NCBI GenBank assembly: GCA_030762895.1 | Contig: CM061070.1 | Span: 103,912,554-103,976,553 of the forward strand | Source of the DNA: Sophora flavescens | Lineage: Eukaryota; Streptophyta; Magnoliopsida; Fabales; Fabaceae | DNA: 64,000 bases | Reading direction: 5' to 3' | Shown here: positions 36,821 to 49,420 of the stretch, piece after piece | Layout: each line of letters begins with the position of its first letter | Position numbering within the stretch: position 1 is the stretch's first letter | Position numbers and translations under genes: made by a program | Notes under the pieces: model-generated | Database searches by the model: none | What the model was told of the DNA's origin: nothing | The model's input: the letters and a program-made list of their open reading frames with translations, nothing else

Positions 36821-39800
36821 TGAAGATGCTTTATTGGAACGCTAGAGGCGTTGCCAACCTAGACACTAGGTTAGTTCTCAAAAGGTTGCTTCTTATGAAT
36901 AAACCAGAATTTCTTTTCATTGCTGAACCGTGGATTAGGATTGATCAATTTCCTAGAAGATTTTTCAGTAGCTTGCATCTTAAAGTTTTTGCTGTTAATG
37001 ATAGAGGTAATTTGGCTCCAAATCTTTGGTGCATTTGCCAGGAAAACATTTCTCTAACTGTTATTAGTAGCTCTACTCAGCATGTCTCTTTTTCTATCAA
37101 TTGGGAGAATCGCTTGTTATATTGCTCTACTATTTATGCGGCCACTAATTATCTTTCCCATAGGATTTTGTGGAATAAGTTAAATTCGTTGCAGGATAGC
37201 CACCCAGGCCCTTGGTGCTTCATTGGTGACTTCAACGCCATTTTAGGAAATCATGAGCATAGAGGCAGATATGCTTCGTCTCAAATTTCATGTAATGACT
37301 TCAAAGATTGGTCTGATGCTCATAGCCTCTCTCATCTTCCTACAAGAGGTTCCGTTTACACCTGGTCCAATGGAAGAAGGGGTAACAACCTCACAGAAAA
37401 GCGGTTGGATAGAGTGGTTTGCAATGATGCTTGGTTGGATTCTTGGACAAGCGTCTCTTGCTGCACCTTAACTAGAAGTAAATCTGATCATTTTCCCATC
37501 CTTTTATCTCTGGAAACAGCAGCCATCTCTCACAGCTCGTCTTTCAAATTCCTCAGAATGTGGGCTCAACATCAGGATTGCAGTGGTATTGTATCGAACG
37601 CTTGGAAGTTGCATGTTGTTGGTTGTCCAATGTACGTTCTTTCTGAAAAATTAAAGCATCTGAAACATAAGTTGAAGGTTTGGAACAGAGATGTGTTTGG
37701 CAATGTTCATGACAGGGTTAGCAAGGCTCAACAGGCCATGGACAAAATTCAAGAGCAAACTTCTGTGCTTGGCTTTTCTGATGATAGATCTGAGCAGGAA
37801 AAAGCTGCCCAAATGGAGTTAAGTCTTGCTCTTTCATTTCAGGAGGAATTCTGGAGAGAAAAATCCAGAATTGATTGGCACTCCAATGGTGGACAAACAC
37901 GTCCTTCTTCCATAAGGTTACTAAATTCATAAATACAACCAAGAAAATGTCCGTGTTGAAAAAGGATGGTTTGATTCTGGATAGAACAGCGGATATAGAA
38001 TCTCATGTTTGTGAATACTACACTACGCTGTTTGCCTCTAAGTATAATTGCAGTGATAACGGTTTGATTGAGCAAGTCATATCTCCTACAGTGAGCCTTG
38101 AGGACAACATTATGCTGACCAATCTTCCCTCTTTGGAGGAAGTCAAAAATGCAGTTTTCTCCATGAATGTTAATGGTGCCCCAAGGCCTGATGGTGTTGG
38201 AGCCTTTTTTCTATCGTAGATTCAGGATGTGGTTGGGCACGATGTTTTTGATGTTGTTCTTCAGTTCTTCCAGCAAGGTTGGATTTTGCCTAACTTCAAC
38301 TCTAATGTGGTGGTTTTAATTCCCAAGTCTCCGGAGGCTGTGTCAATTGATCAGTACAGACCAATCTCCCTGGCCAACTTTAAATTCAAAATTATTACAA
38401 AGGTTTTGGCTGACAGGTTAGCTGTGGTGGCTCCTAAGATTATCTCAGAAAATCAAAGGGGCTTCATCAAAGGTAGACATATTCATGACTGCATTGGAGT
38501 TGCCTCCGAAGCTGTGAATCTTATGCACAAACGCTCATTTGGAGGTAACATTGCTCTAAAGATTGATATCAAGAAGGCCTTTGATTCTTTAGATTGGAAT
38601 TTTCTGCTTAAGGTCCTTCACCAGTTTGGCTTTGATCCTATTTTCTGTAATTGGGTGAAAACTATCTTGCTCTCTCGCAAAGTCACAATTTCAGTCAATG
38701 GTAATCCAGTCGGTTTTTTCTCTTGTAAGAGGGACGTTAGACAAGGTGATCCTCCATCCCCCCTCCTTTTTTGTGTGGCTGAGGAAGTACTTAGCAGAGC
38801 TATCTCTCTTCTTGTCCAGCAAGGGAAGCTGTTGCCTATGACGAGTCCCAGAGGCTACCAAGTGCCTTCTCATGTGTTATATGCTGTTGCGTATGACGAG
38901 TCCCAGAGGCTACCGAAGAAACATGGATTGTTTAATGTCTTTGTTTTCAAGGTACGGTGAGGCCTCGGGCCAATTGATTAGTTTAGACAAATCCAGAGTC
39001 TACCACGGGAACGTTCCATCTAGAAGATTGGCGGAGATTATTAATACCCTTGGTTTTAAACTGGGTCATCTCCCTTTTATTTATCTTGGTGTGCCCCTGT
39101 TTAGAGGCAAACCAAAGAAGATTCATCTGATGCATATTGCAGACAAGATCAAGATCAAGTTGGCTAATTGGAAGGGTGCAATGCTGTCCGTTATGGGAAG
39201 GGTTCAGCTGGTCAAGTCTACAATTCAGGGTATGTTACTCTACTCTTTCCATATTTATGCTTGGCCCGCTTCCTTGTTAAAACTGCTAGACACCTGGATT
39301 AGAAACTTCATTTGGTCGGGTAACATCGATTCTCGGAAGATAGTCACAATTGCCTAGAACACCATGTGCGCCCCTTTTAATGAGGGTGGCCTCGTATTGA
39401 GATACCTTAGCTCTATTAATAAAGCGGCCTTGCTGAAAAGATGCTGGGAGCTAGTTTCTTCGGACAAACAATGGGCGTTCCTCCTTCGTGCCAGGGTCTT
39501 TTTGAAAAAAACCCCTATTCAGTATCACATAAGCTCTTCGATTTGGGCCGGGATGAAAAATCAAATCTTGACTGTCCTTGCTAACAGTAGATGGAATGTT
39601 GGAAATGGCTCTAATATCAATTTCTGGACTGATTGTTGGCTGTCCAGTCCTATTGTTGATCTTCTGGACATCCCGGATAGTGTGCACCATTTATTGCGGG
39701 CCAAAGTAGAGGATTTTATTGATCACGGCAAATGGAAGATCCCTCAAGCCATTTTGGAGTGCAATCAGATTCTGTCCTCTGAACTCAGCCGTATAAGCAT

Positions 39801-40946
39801 CCCTATCTCCCCTGTGAATGATTCATTGTACTGGGCCGCTTCTAATTCTGGTGAGTTAACCTCGAAAGATGCCTACAATTTTCTGTTTCCAAGAAGATCT
39901 GCTTTATCTTGGTGTAAGCTTATTTTGTCCACTTCTATTCCTCCATCCAAATCTTTCCTCATCTGGTGCCTCTTTCACAATAAGGTCCCAATTGAGGATA
40001 AGCTCTGGTCTCGTGGATGTCATGTAGTTTCCATTTGCAGTTTGAGTTGCCAGGCATATGAAACTTCAGATCATCTTTTTTTTGGTTGCAGCTTTGCTCT
40101 TCGGTTCTGGCGCTGGCTTAGTTCTGTGCTGAACATGGCTTTTGATACTTCTTCAATCCACACAGTCCTTTCGGTTTGCAGCAGAAATTGGAGCTCTCAA
40201 GTCAGAGACATCATTGTCTCAGCCATTGTAAACGTGATTGGGGGTATTTGGTTCTGTAGAAACCAGCTTAAATTTGAAGGGAAGGTTATCTCTTTCGAGG
40301 CTTCTTTGAATTGGTCCGGGCTAACGTGGCTTTATCTGGGAATTCTTCTACAGGTTCCATGTCATCTGCCATTGGGGATTTCAATATCTTAAAGCACTTC
40401 CAGGTTATTGGTAAGCCCAACCGAGCTCCTGTGATTAAGGAGGTTTTTTGGTATCCTCCAAAAACGGGTTGGGTTAAGGCTAACAGTGACGGCGCAGCCA
40501 GAGGTTCCCCTGGAAGGGCTGCTTGTGGTGGCATTTTCAGGGACAGCAGCTTAGCTATTCTTGGTTGTTTTTCCTATCATATTGGCATATCTGATGCTTT
40601 CTCTGCTGAGATCATGGGCGCCATTCTCGCCATTGAGTTGGCACATAAGAAGAATTGGCGCAAGCTTTGGCTAGAGTGTGACTCAAAGTTGGCAGTGGAA
40701 TCTTTCTCCAATCCCAAGTTGGTTCCTTGGCCGCTTCGTAACAGATGGATGAATTACCTGAGTTTAACTAAGGAAATGCATTTTGGTTGCTCCCACATTC
40801 TTAGAGAGGGTAATTCCTGCGCTGACAAATTAGCCAACTATGGCATTCTTTCCCAGGGGTTTGTTTGGTGGGATTTAGGTCCTAGCTTTATTTTACAAGA
40901 TTTCTTCCGGAATAGGATTGGTCTCCCTAATTATAGGTTTAAATAA
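36820..40946 (+). pseudogene. LINE ORF2: endonuclease, reverse transcriptase, zf-RVT, RNase H, broken
   Basis: 36820-37932 is an APE-type endonuclease (WNARG, AEPW, GDFNAI, RLDR, SDHFPI). Reverse transcriptase follows (YRPISLANFKFKIITKVLADRL, GFIKGRHIHD, KIDIKKAFDSLDW, RQGDPPSPLLF). The YADD catalytic motif is missing: after VLYA comes a duplicated stretch (see findings). Next are zf-RVT (SFLIWCLFHNKVPIEDKLW..GC) and RNase H (NSDGAARGSPG, AEIMGAILAIE, ECDSKLAVESF, NSCADKLANYG), ending at 40946. Disruptions: frameshifts near 37880, 38900 and 40310; in-frame TAG at 38217 and 39355. It cannot mobilise itself. Confidence 0.9.
38828..38914 (+). repeat. 32-bp direct repeat replacing the RT active site
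   Basis: 38828-38859 and 38883-38914 are identical except for one base (core TATGACGAGTCCCAGAGGCT plus ACC). The first copy is the normal coding sequence before VLYA. The second sits where the two catalytic aspartates of YADD should be. Confidence 0.88.
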
Positions 40947-41335
40947 CTTTGTTTCTTCCATGGGTATTGGTGTTGTCCCCCCATGCTTTATACTCTTTTC
41001 TTCTTTTTAATAAATTTGTGGTGTGCAGCAAGTGATTGGTGGTGCTTGGGGTGCCAACATAATTGGGATGTCAAGTATCCACAGTGATGCCTTTGCACCC
41101 CATTTTGCTTTAAAAAAAAAAGAAGAAACACTGACATTAAATGGAGTTGAATTGGTTGAATTTTGCTTATATTTGAGTTCACAAAATACAGGTATTTTTT
41201 TGTTTATAATTGAATCCAGAGGGAGTACAATTTTTCCACCTATTCCTAATCTTCCAAGGAACAATGCTAAAATATTTGAAATCTTGAATTACTAATTGAG
41301 AGTTACACTTAATCCAAAACTTATGCCATAGTTTC

Positions 41336-43757
41336 TGTAACACCCGATTTTTCACTGTTTTAATATCGGTAAAATAAACAGAAATGTTTATATTTTTATT
41401 TTAAAACTTAGAAAATGATTTTGGATAAACCAAGATCATATTCGTACTCTACTTTACCGTAGAGAGTTACGATTAAATTTTGGGTCGAAAATTCAGATGG
41501 AACCCAGTCTGCGTTTTAATGACAGTAAAAAATTTACTGCTCAAATGACCTAATTTTGACTCGTGAACAAAATACTTAGGGTTTTTATGGAGTTTCCAAC
41601 GACTTTGGCTATTTTAAAATTTTTCACTTAAAAAGTGAAATAATATATATTATGCGGGCATTATACGAAATCGGACAAACGACGGAGCTGAATACGGGAT
41701 TTCCGGGACCCGCTAAGGGATAAATAGTAAGTCATTCCAAGATGACTCATAAGGATGAGTCATGTAGATGACTCACAAATGTCATGATGGCTTTTGTAGG
41801 GAAATTACTATTATGTCCTTAAGTTGTCTTTATATCACAAAATTGCCATTTTGTAAGATTACTTCTTTGCCCCTAAAATTTTATGGCTTGGACCCTTTTA
41901 CCCCCCAATTTCCACGGCCCAACCCACCATTGGAGCCCATTCCATTCCTATTTAAGCAACACTTCATCATCTTCATGAGTTTTCTTTCATTTTCTCTGAA
42001 AACCTTAAGTTTCCATAGCCAATTTTGTGAAGAAACCACTTGATTCCTTGCTCATTTTCAATATTCAAGAGGTATACAATGCTCTTCTCACTTAATCATC
42101 ACTATGTTCTTCATTCATTTTTATGATTTGAAGCCATGATCATTATGTTGCATCTTAGGATTTTCATGTTAAAAAATTCATAGAAAATCATAGAAAAATC
42201 CTATGATTATGAATCCAATTTCTATGATCTTATTATCATCTCTATATTTAAGATCCAAGAGTATACATCAAACAAAATTTATTGCCTATTTATTTTACCA
42301 AGACCGAACCTAGCTTGGTGTGGGGGAAGGAACTTTGTTCATTTTTTTTTAGCAAATCACGTTTGACTTTATCCTATTTTTTCATGTATGTGTTGAATCC
42401 AAATGAAACCTCTAACCCATTATTTTCCTCATGGCCGAATTAGGGTTCTTGAAAGATTGGAAGTGTTTTTTTCAATCCTTGTATTTTAATCATTGTTTTA
42501 GGGTTTTAAGTGATCAAGGATCGCCCTCCATCCAAATCATTTGTTACATGGAGGCTAATTGAAAACAGATTGCCTACTGAAGATCATCTGCAGAAGAGAG
42601 GATGCACGTTGGTTTCCATTTGCAGCTTGTTCTACTTGGATGCTGAATCTTCTAAGCACCTCTTCTTTAATTGTCCCTATGCAAAACAATTATGGCAGTG
42701 GCTTGGCTCTATGATTAATCTCCAGGTGAACTCCTCTTCCATACATTCCATTCTTCCAATTTATAATAAACCTTGGAGCCTTCAGTTGAAGGATACGATT
42801 GCTACAACTATCATAAACATCATTTGGATAATTTGGTTCTCCAGAAACAAAAGGAAATTTGATAATAAAATTATCTCAGTCAGAGCTTCTCTTAGTATAA
42901 TAAAAGCTTCTATTTATCTTACTGGTAACTTGTCCACAAACTCAATGTTCCCTACTGTTGAGGAATCAAATATCCTTAAGCTTTTTAGTGTTAAAGGGCA
43001 TCCTGGCAAGGCTCCCTCGGTTATCCGGGTGGACTGGATTCCTCCTATGTGTGGATGGATCAAAGTGAATACAGATGGTGTAGCTAAGGGTTCTCCTGGA
43101 ATTGCTGGAGGTGGTGCAATTTTCAGAGATAGAAGTGGTGCTGTTTTAGGGTGCTTTGCTGAGTTCTATGGCTTTCTAGACTCTCTCTCGGCTGAGCTTT
43201 GTGCAGCAATGTCTGCTATTTGTGTTGCAACTGACAGGGGTTGGACCAAATTATGGATGGAGTGTGATTCCCTTCTAGTAGTCCAAGCCTTCTCCAATCA
43301 TAATATTGTTCCTTGGAAGCTAAGAAAAAGTGGAAAAACTGTATTGCAATGACATGAAACTTTGATTTCAGAATTTCTCATGTATTTAGAGAGGCTAATC
43401 ATTGTGCTGATAAGTTAGCCTCCTTTGGGGTAGTTTCAAAGCAATGTACTTGGTGGAACTTGATTCCAAATTTTATTAGGTTAGACTTCTATTGTAATAG
43501 GTGGGGTCTCCCTAACTATAGATTCAAGTAGCTTTTCATCTCTTGCATGGGTTTGGTCTATGTCCCCCCATGCTCCTTGTTCTCTTTTATTCTTTTTTAA
43601 TAATACTTTGGTATGCTGCAGATGATTGGTAGTAGTAATGGTGCCAACCTAGTTGGGATGATTACCTCTATAGTGATACCTTTGCATACCCTTTTTTGAT
43701 TTAAAAAAAAGTGATCAAGGATCACTAACCAAAGAGCTCGGGAATTTTCAAGCTCTA
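41336..43757 (+). repeat. Truncated 5' LTR of the Tekay-type element with LINE insertion
   Basis: 41336-42522 and 43724 to about 43757 align with 47522-47961 and 53790 to about 54568 of the right LTR. At about 43757 the similarity stops and gag sequence begins, so roughly the last 2.7 kb of this LTR are missing. A likely TATA box (CTATTTAAG, 41948-41956) is also in the right LTR at 53965-53973. Confidence 0.85.
42523..43710 (+). mobile_element. 5'-truncated LINE fragment, TSD GTGATCAAGGATC
   Basis: Direct 13-bp copies lie at 42510-42522 and 43711-43723, and the fragment ends in a run of eight A. It encodes zf-RVT (KSFVTWRLIENRLPTEDHL) and RNase H (VNTDGVAKGSPG, AELCAAMSA, MECDSLLVVQAF) with a frameshift near 43330. 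It is the same family as the LINE at 35091-41120. The frame 42510-43352 starts in the duplication, so its ATG is not a LINE start. Confidence 0.93.
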
Positions 43758-43763
43758 GTCGAG

Positions 43764-46700
43764 ATGAGCGGGAAGATAGCGAAGATGAGGAAGGGAAGAG
43801 ACAATAGAGGGAATGCTGGAGGACCTTCTCGATCCAAGAACCAGTATCAGAACCAAAACCAGAGTCAGAAGGGGAAACAGGATCAGAGGAAACCTTATTT
43901 CCGACCACCAGGAAATAATCAAAGTCAGCAACAACATCGTCCGGATGTTTCTGCAACTGGAAATGGACGCCAGAGGAATCAAAGTCAAGGCTAAGTTAGA
44001 AAATATTTTAAGTGTGAGAACCCAAATCACATGGCGGATAAGTGTCCAATCGGTGGAGTCAAATGTTTCAAATGCAATCATTGGAGACATTTCGCTAGGG
44101 ATTGCACTGCACCAAAACGTGGATCTGCGGTCAACAACACCAGGACCAATAAACCGACGGCGAAGGGGAGAGTTTACACTTTGAGTGGTGCTGAAGCTTC
44201 AAACTCCGATGATCTCATACAGCGTGATTGCGATATTGACGGTAATCTCTTAACTGTACTTTACGATTCGGGTGCGACTCATTCATTTATTTCGATGGAT
44301 TGTGTGAAACTGTTGAAATTACCTATTTCTTCATTACCATATGATCTGATTGTTTCAACTCTTACTGCTAGGACGGTTACTGTCAATTCTATATGCTTGA
44401 ACTGTCCTATTATTATTTAGGATAGACATTTTCTTGTTGATCTGATCTGCTTGCCTTTAATACAGTTAGATGTAATTTTAGGCATGGATTGGTTATCTTC
44501 CAACCATATTCTTATAGACTGTGCCCACAAAACCTTAATTTTTCCTAAGGATGAGATTTCTGGGTTTTTGTCTGCTAATCAAGTAAAAACTTCTTTGAAA
44601 GAGGGAGCTCAATGATACATGTTACTGTTTTCCTTAGACGTTAAGAATGAGTTAGACTTACAGTCCATACCTGTTGTCAATGAGTTTCTTGAAGTTTTTC
44701 CTGAAGATGTACCTGGACTACCGCTTGTTCGGAACATAGAGTTCGCGATTGATCTGGTACCAGGCACTGGACCGATATCCATAGACCATATTGTATGTCG
44801 CCATCAGAGCTAGAGGACTTGAAAGAGCAGTTGGTGGAACTGATGAGAAAAGAATTTATTAGACCCAGTGTGTCACTGTGGAGAGCTCCAGTTTTACTGG
44901 TACAGAATAAATACGGAACTTCTCGTTTATGCGTAGATTTTCGTCAGTTGAACAAAGTGACAATCAAGAACAAGTATTTGCTTCCGAGGATAGACGACTT
45001 GATGGATCAGTTACATGGAGCGGCTGTTTTCTCAAGGATAGACTTGCGATCGGGCTATCATCAAATTCGTGTGAAGGAAGAGGATATACCGAAAATAGTG
45101 TTTCGAACATGCTATGGGCATTATGAGTATCTTGTGATGCCGTTTGGAGTGACGAATTCTCCTGCAATATTCATGGATTACATGAATAGGATTTTTCGTC
45201 CTTATCTAGATCAATTTGTCGTTGTCTTTATAGACAACATTCTAATTTATTCTCCTAGTGAAGAAAAGCATGTTGAACATCTCAGTGTGGTTCTTCGAAT
45301 TTTAAAGGAGAAACAGTTATACGCAAAACCCGAAAAGTGCGAATTTTGGTTAGATCATGTTCAATTTTTAGGACACGTTATCTCAAATGAAGGAATCGCG
45401 GTGGATCAGTCAAAAGTTGAAGCTATTTTAAAATGGGAAAAACCAAAGAAGGTAATAGAAATCCGTAGTTTCGTGGATTTAGCTGGATACTATATGAGAT
45501 TCATCGAGGGATTTTCCAAAATAGTAGGACCTCTTACCCAATTAACTCTAAAGGACCAAGCATTTACATGGACCGAGGCATGTGAAGAAAGTTTCCTGGA
45601 GTTAAAGAGAAGGTTGACTACGTCACCTGTGTTAGTATTACCTGATCCTAAGGAACCTTTTGAGGTATACTGTGATGCTTTGAATCAGGGGTTAGGTTGT
45701 GTACTAATGCAAAACCGGAAAGTTGTAGCTTATGCTTCAAGGCAATTGAAGATTCACGAGAGGAATTACCCTACTCATGACTTGGAATTAGCAGCAGTGG
45801 TTTTTTCCTTAAAGATTTGAAGACATTATTTGTATGGAGCGGCGTTTAACGTATTTAGTGATCATAAAAGTTTGAAATACCTTTTTGATCAAAAAGAGCT
45901 CAACATGCGGCAGAGACGCTGGTTGGAATTTTTGAAGGATTATGATTTTCAACTCCAACATCATCCTGGAAAAGCAAATGTAGTAGCGGATGCCTTGAGT
46001 AGAAAGTCTATGCATGCATCTACAATGATGGTTAAGGAACAAGAATTGTTAGAACAATTCCGAGATATGCGGTTAACAGTTGAGATGTCACCAGGAAAGC
46101 TTTGTTTAGGTATGATTATTGTTTCCAATAAATTGATGGAACAAATACGAGACAAGAAAGTGATCAGTACCTACAAGGAGAAAGGGAATTAGTGCGAAAA
46201 GGAGCGGTATCAGAATTCAAAGAAGGAACAGATGGAATTTTAAGGTTCGGTGAAAGAATTTGTGTACCTGACGATGCCAAACTTAGAAAGTTAATTTTGG
46301 AGGAAGCTCACAAGAGTAAATTGAGTTTACATCCGGGAGCCTTTAAGATGTATCAAGATCTCAAGCTAACTATATTGGTGGTATGGGATGAAGAGAGACA
46401 TAAAGGAATATGTAGCTTCTTGTTTAGTCTTTCAAAAGGATAAAATTGAACATCAAAGACCAACTGGCATGCTACAATCCTTGGACATTCCAGAGTGGAA
46501 ATGGGAAGGTATTACGATGGACTTTGTAACAAGTTTTCCAAGGACTCGAAAGGGGCATGATGCCATATGGGTAATAATCGATTGACCAAGTCGGCTCACT
46601 TTTTGCCCATCAACATAAAGTATTCAATGGAGAGATTAACTCGGTTATATATTGGAGAAATTGTCAACTTACATGGGGTACCTTCGAGTATTATTTCGGA

Positions 46701-47518
46701 TCGTGATCTGAGATTTACGTCAAGGTTTTGGTAAAGTTTACAAGAGTCGCTGGGAACAAAACTCAGATTGAGTTCGGTTTATCATCCACAAACGGATGGA
46801 CAATCAGAGAGGACAATTCAATCACTGGAAGACTTGTTGAGAGCTTGTGTGTTGGAACATACTAGGAGTTGGGATGAATTTCTACCGTTGATAGAATTCA
46901 CCTATAATAACAGTTTCCACTCAAGCATAGGAATGGCACCCTATGAAGCTCTATATGGTTGACGATATAGAACACCTCTATGTTGGTACCAAGATGGTGA
47001 AAGTCTATTGTTAGGACTGGATATTGTGCAATAGACAACAAAAAAGGTGAAGATGATTCAGGAGAAAATGTGGACTACTCAAAGTCGACAAAAAAGTTAT
47101 GCAGACAAAAGGCGATGACCTCTTGAGTTTGAGGAAGGCGATCATGTGTTTTTGAGAGTCACGCCTACGACTGAGGTTGGCAGTAGCCTATAAAATTTCT
47201 TTGCCACCATTTCTTTCCAATCTTCATGATGTTGTCCATGTTTCACAACTGAGGAAGCATATTCCCGATCCATCTCACGTAATCGAACCCGATGTTGTAC
47301 AATTAAAAGAGAACTTGTCTTATGAGACTACACCTGTACGAATTGCGGACAAGAGGATTAAGCAGCTCAGGGGTAAACAAATTTCCTTGGTCAAGGTTAT
47401 TTGGGATAATAAAACTGGAGAAGCAACGTGGGAAGTTGAGGACAAAATGAGATTACAATATCCGAGATCTTTTTACAGGTGCGTAATTTCAAGGACGAAA
47501 TTTTTTTTAGTGGGGTAG
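43764..47518 (+). pseudogene. Tekay-type gag-pol remnant (many stops and shifts)
   Basis: In order: gag C-terminus with zinc knuckle (CFKCNHWRHFARDC, 44060s), protease (LYDSGATHSFIS), RT (LCVDFRQLN, FSRIDLRSGYHQI, active site FIDN at 45230-45238), RNase H (FEVYCDALNQGLGCVL, SDHKSLKYLF), integrase (HKSKLSLHPGA, ITMDFVTSFPRT, IISDRDLRF, YHPQTDGQSERT) and a C-terminal chromodomain-like block. Stops include TAA 43992, TAG 44418, TGA 44613, TGA 45818 and several after 46580. Frameshifts lie near 44785, 46180, 46370 and 46590. An in-frame loss of sequence occurs near 47180, just before VAYKISLPPFLSNLHD. Full-length relatives of this lineage run from gag to integrase in one polyprotein. The second catalytic Asp of RT is Asn here. 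Confidence 0.9.
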
Positions 47519-47521
47519 TAT
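47509..47521 (+). other. Polypurine tract of the Tekay-type element
   Basis: AGTGGGGTAGTAT directly before the right LTR (TGTAACACC at 47522), preceded by a T-rich run, as expected for priming of plus-strand synthesis. Confidence 0.75.
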
Positions 47522-47961
47522 TGTAACACCTGGTTTTTCACTGTTTTAATATCGGTAAAATAAACAAAAATGTTTATATTTTTATTTTAAAACTTAGAAA
47601 ATGATTTTGGATAAACCAATATCATATCCATACTCTACTTTACCGTAGAGAGTTGCGATTAAATTTTGGGTCAAAAATTCAGATGGAACCCGGTCTGCGT
47701 TTTAATGACAGTAAAATTTGTACTGCTTAAATGACCTAATTTTGACTCGTGAACGAAATACTTACAATTTTTATGGAGTTTCCAACAACTTTGGCTATTT
47801 TAAATTTTTCACTTAAAAAGTGAAATAATATATATTATGCCGGCGTTATACGAAATCGGGCGAACGACGGAGCTGAATACGGGATTTTCGGGACCCGCTA
47901 AGGGATAAATAGTAAGTCATTCCAAGATGACACGTAAGGGTGAGTCATGTAGATGACTCAC

Positions 47962-49407
47962 TGTTGGACTGCTCTGGGCAAGTATACCCAATCGTGCAAG
48001 TAATACGGTGGTGAGACCGTTTTATCGTCCCCACGAGGATTGGATGTCAAATATCAGTTCACAAACTCAGTAACTATCTAGACTAAACAGAGAATTCAAA
48101 ACAAACAAAACAAAAGGAATAAAATCTTTTTGGCTTTTTGTCGAGCACTTGGAATGCGAAATGGATATGTTGGGACTAGACTTCACCAAATCTATGCCTC
48201 ATGTACTATCAGGACTAGATACCTCCCATTCATGCTTCAAATATTAAAATCAATCCACTAAACTACTCAAGCCCCGATTCCTCAGATGATAAGACCCTAA
48301 ATCCACTAATAGACCCTAATTCCTTAGGTGGCCTAGATTAATGAATTTGCATTAGGATTAGGGATTACGCGATTACTAGTAAACCAAACTCTATTCCTAG
48401 ACACAAGGGTTACTAGGTGACTAAATTCAATTCCGGTTCTAATACGAATTTCCCAATTGCATATCAAAACACAAATCGAGTCATGGGGGTGTTAGCCACA
48501 ACAAGCATTAAGCATGGAAAATTAATCACTAATACGAAGGCATGAACACAGAATAATCAGTCAAGATAAATACATGAAGTTTAGTTTAGTTACATCTAAT
48601 CCCAACAAACTGGGATTAGCTACTCTTAAAGAGAAAGCCAAACCAGAAAAGCAGTAGAGAAAGGAAGAAAGGGAGAACTCCATTGAAGCTTCCCACTGTC
48701 GTCACAGCAACCCCCTAACTCAGCTCCCTCTTAGGGTTGGAACCCTAGTCCAGCCGCAGCCTCCAAGTGCCTCCCTCTCTAAAAACTACTTCATTCTGCC
48801 CCTACAAACAACAACTTATACCAATCAGACTCTGCGCGCGCTCGCGAGGCGAATGTTAAAAATCTGGTCTTCGAAGATTGGATCTCTCACGAGGCGAGAG
48901 TGGCTCGCGAGGTGAGACAGTAAGGTTCTTCTCAAATACGCCCGTGATGAGAATCAGGGCCTGGGCGTGATGGCTTCTGTTCCTCAGGCTCGCGAGGCGA
49001 GACATGGTTCGCTTGGCGAGACAGAAATGGTTGCATTCTCTGGCACAGTCAGTCTTCAGTCTCGCGAGGCGAGTAGCCTCTCGCGGGGCGAGCATTTCCT
49101 GTGACAGCTTCTGACTTTTGCCTTATGCTCTTCTCAGTTTTCTTGATCATTGCCGTGATGGCCATCACGGCTAGGCCGTGATGGGCTCTGCTTGGCTCAT
49201 TTTCTTCACTTTTCAAGCTGTATTTCATCCAAGCTCCATCAAGGCTAATTCTGAGCATTTTTCCTTAAATTCCTGCAAAACAACACCAAGAAACCGCTTC
49301 ACCCGTTCCAAGGGAAAAACTAACTAAAATCAAATAAAGAATGCCTAATCTATATGAAAAATGCATGCAAAAGTGTATATGAAACATCATGTAAAATCAC
49401 ACTATCA
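47962..49407 (-). repeat. 3' LTR of the non-autonomous element
   Basis: 1,446 bp, equal to the partner at 52344-53789. Over the first 120 bp I count six differences. It carries CTCGCGAGGCGAG repeats (about 48841-49095) beside a possible TATA box (minus strand GTATAAG, about 48814-48821). Confidence 0.92.
48841..49095. repeat. CTCGCGAGGCGAG repeat array in U3
   Basis: Several copies of CTCGCGAGGCGAG or close variants (48841, about 48887, about 48989, about 49063), with one CACGCCC-type palindrome unit between them (about 48940-48972) and a full CACGGCC-type unit after them (49144-49182). The partner LTR has the same array at 53221-53480 with one more copy. Confidence 0.85.
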
Positions 49408-49420
49408 AATCACCCCAAGC
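49408..49420 (-). other. Polypurine tract of the non-autonomous element
   Basis: Minus strand GCTTGGGGTGATT, identical to the tract of the Athila-like element and abutting the 3' LTR. Confidence 0.75.

Larger units (their letters stand above)
35091..41120 (+). mobile_element. Near full-length non-LTR retrotransposon (LINE), about 6 kb, broken
   Basis: The order is DUF4283/zinc-knuckle ORF1, then ORF2 with APE endonuclease, RT, zf-RVT and RNase H, then a short 3' UTR ending TTTAAAAAAAAAA at about 41120. It sits inside a MITE; A-rich flanks (AAAAAAAAAGAG at 35081, AAAAAAAAAAGAAG at 41112) are the probable target duplication, so the exact ends are uncertain by several bases. Its 3' UTR (GGTGCCAAC..TTGGGATG) is shared with the LINE fragments at 34621 and 42523-43710: three copies of one family. 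Confidence 0.9.
34993..41225. mobile_element. Stowaway-like MITE (about 200 bp) split by a LINE
   Basis: The left end CTCCCTATGGACTTAATCAT and the right end, reverse-complemented, CTCCCTCTGGATTCAATTAT are inverted repeats, each flanked by TA (34991-34992 and 41226-41227), the Tc1/mariner target. The MITE body is 34993 to about 35090 plus about 41121-41225. Removing it restores the reading frame of the surrounding minus-strand LINE RNase H (WKN-C-INL). Confidence 0.88.

Noticed and set aside
42510..43352. 280-codon RNase H frame as a host gene
   Set aside because: Its start codon is formed at the LINE insertion duplication, and the body is a truncated LINE with poly-A.
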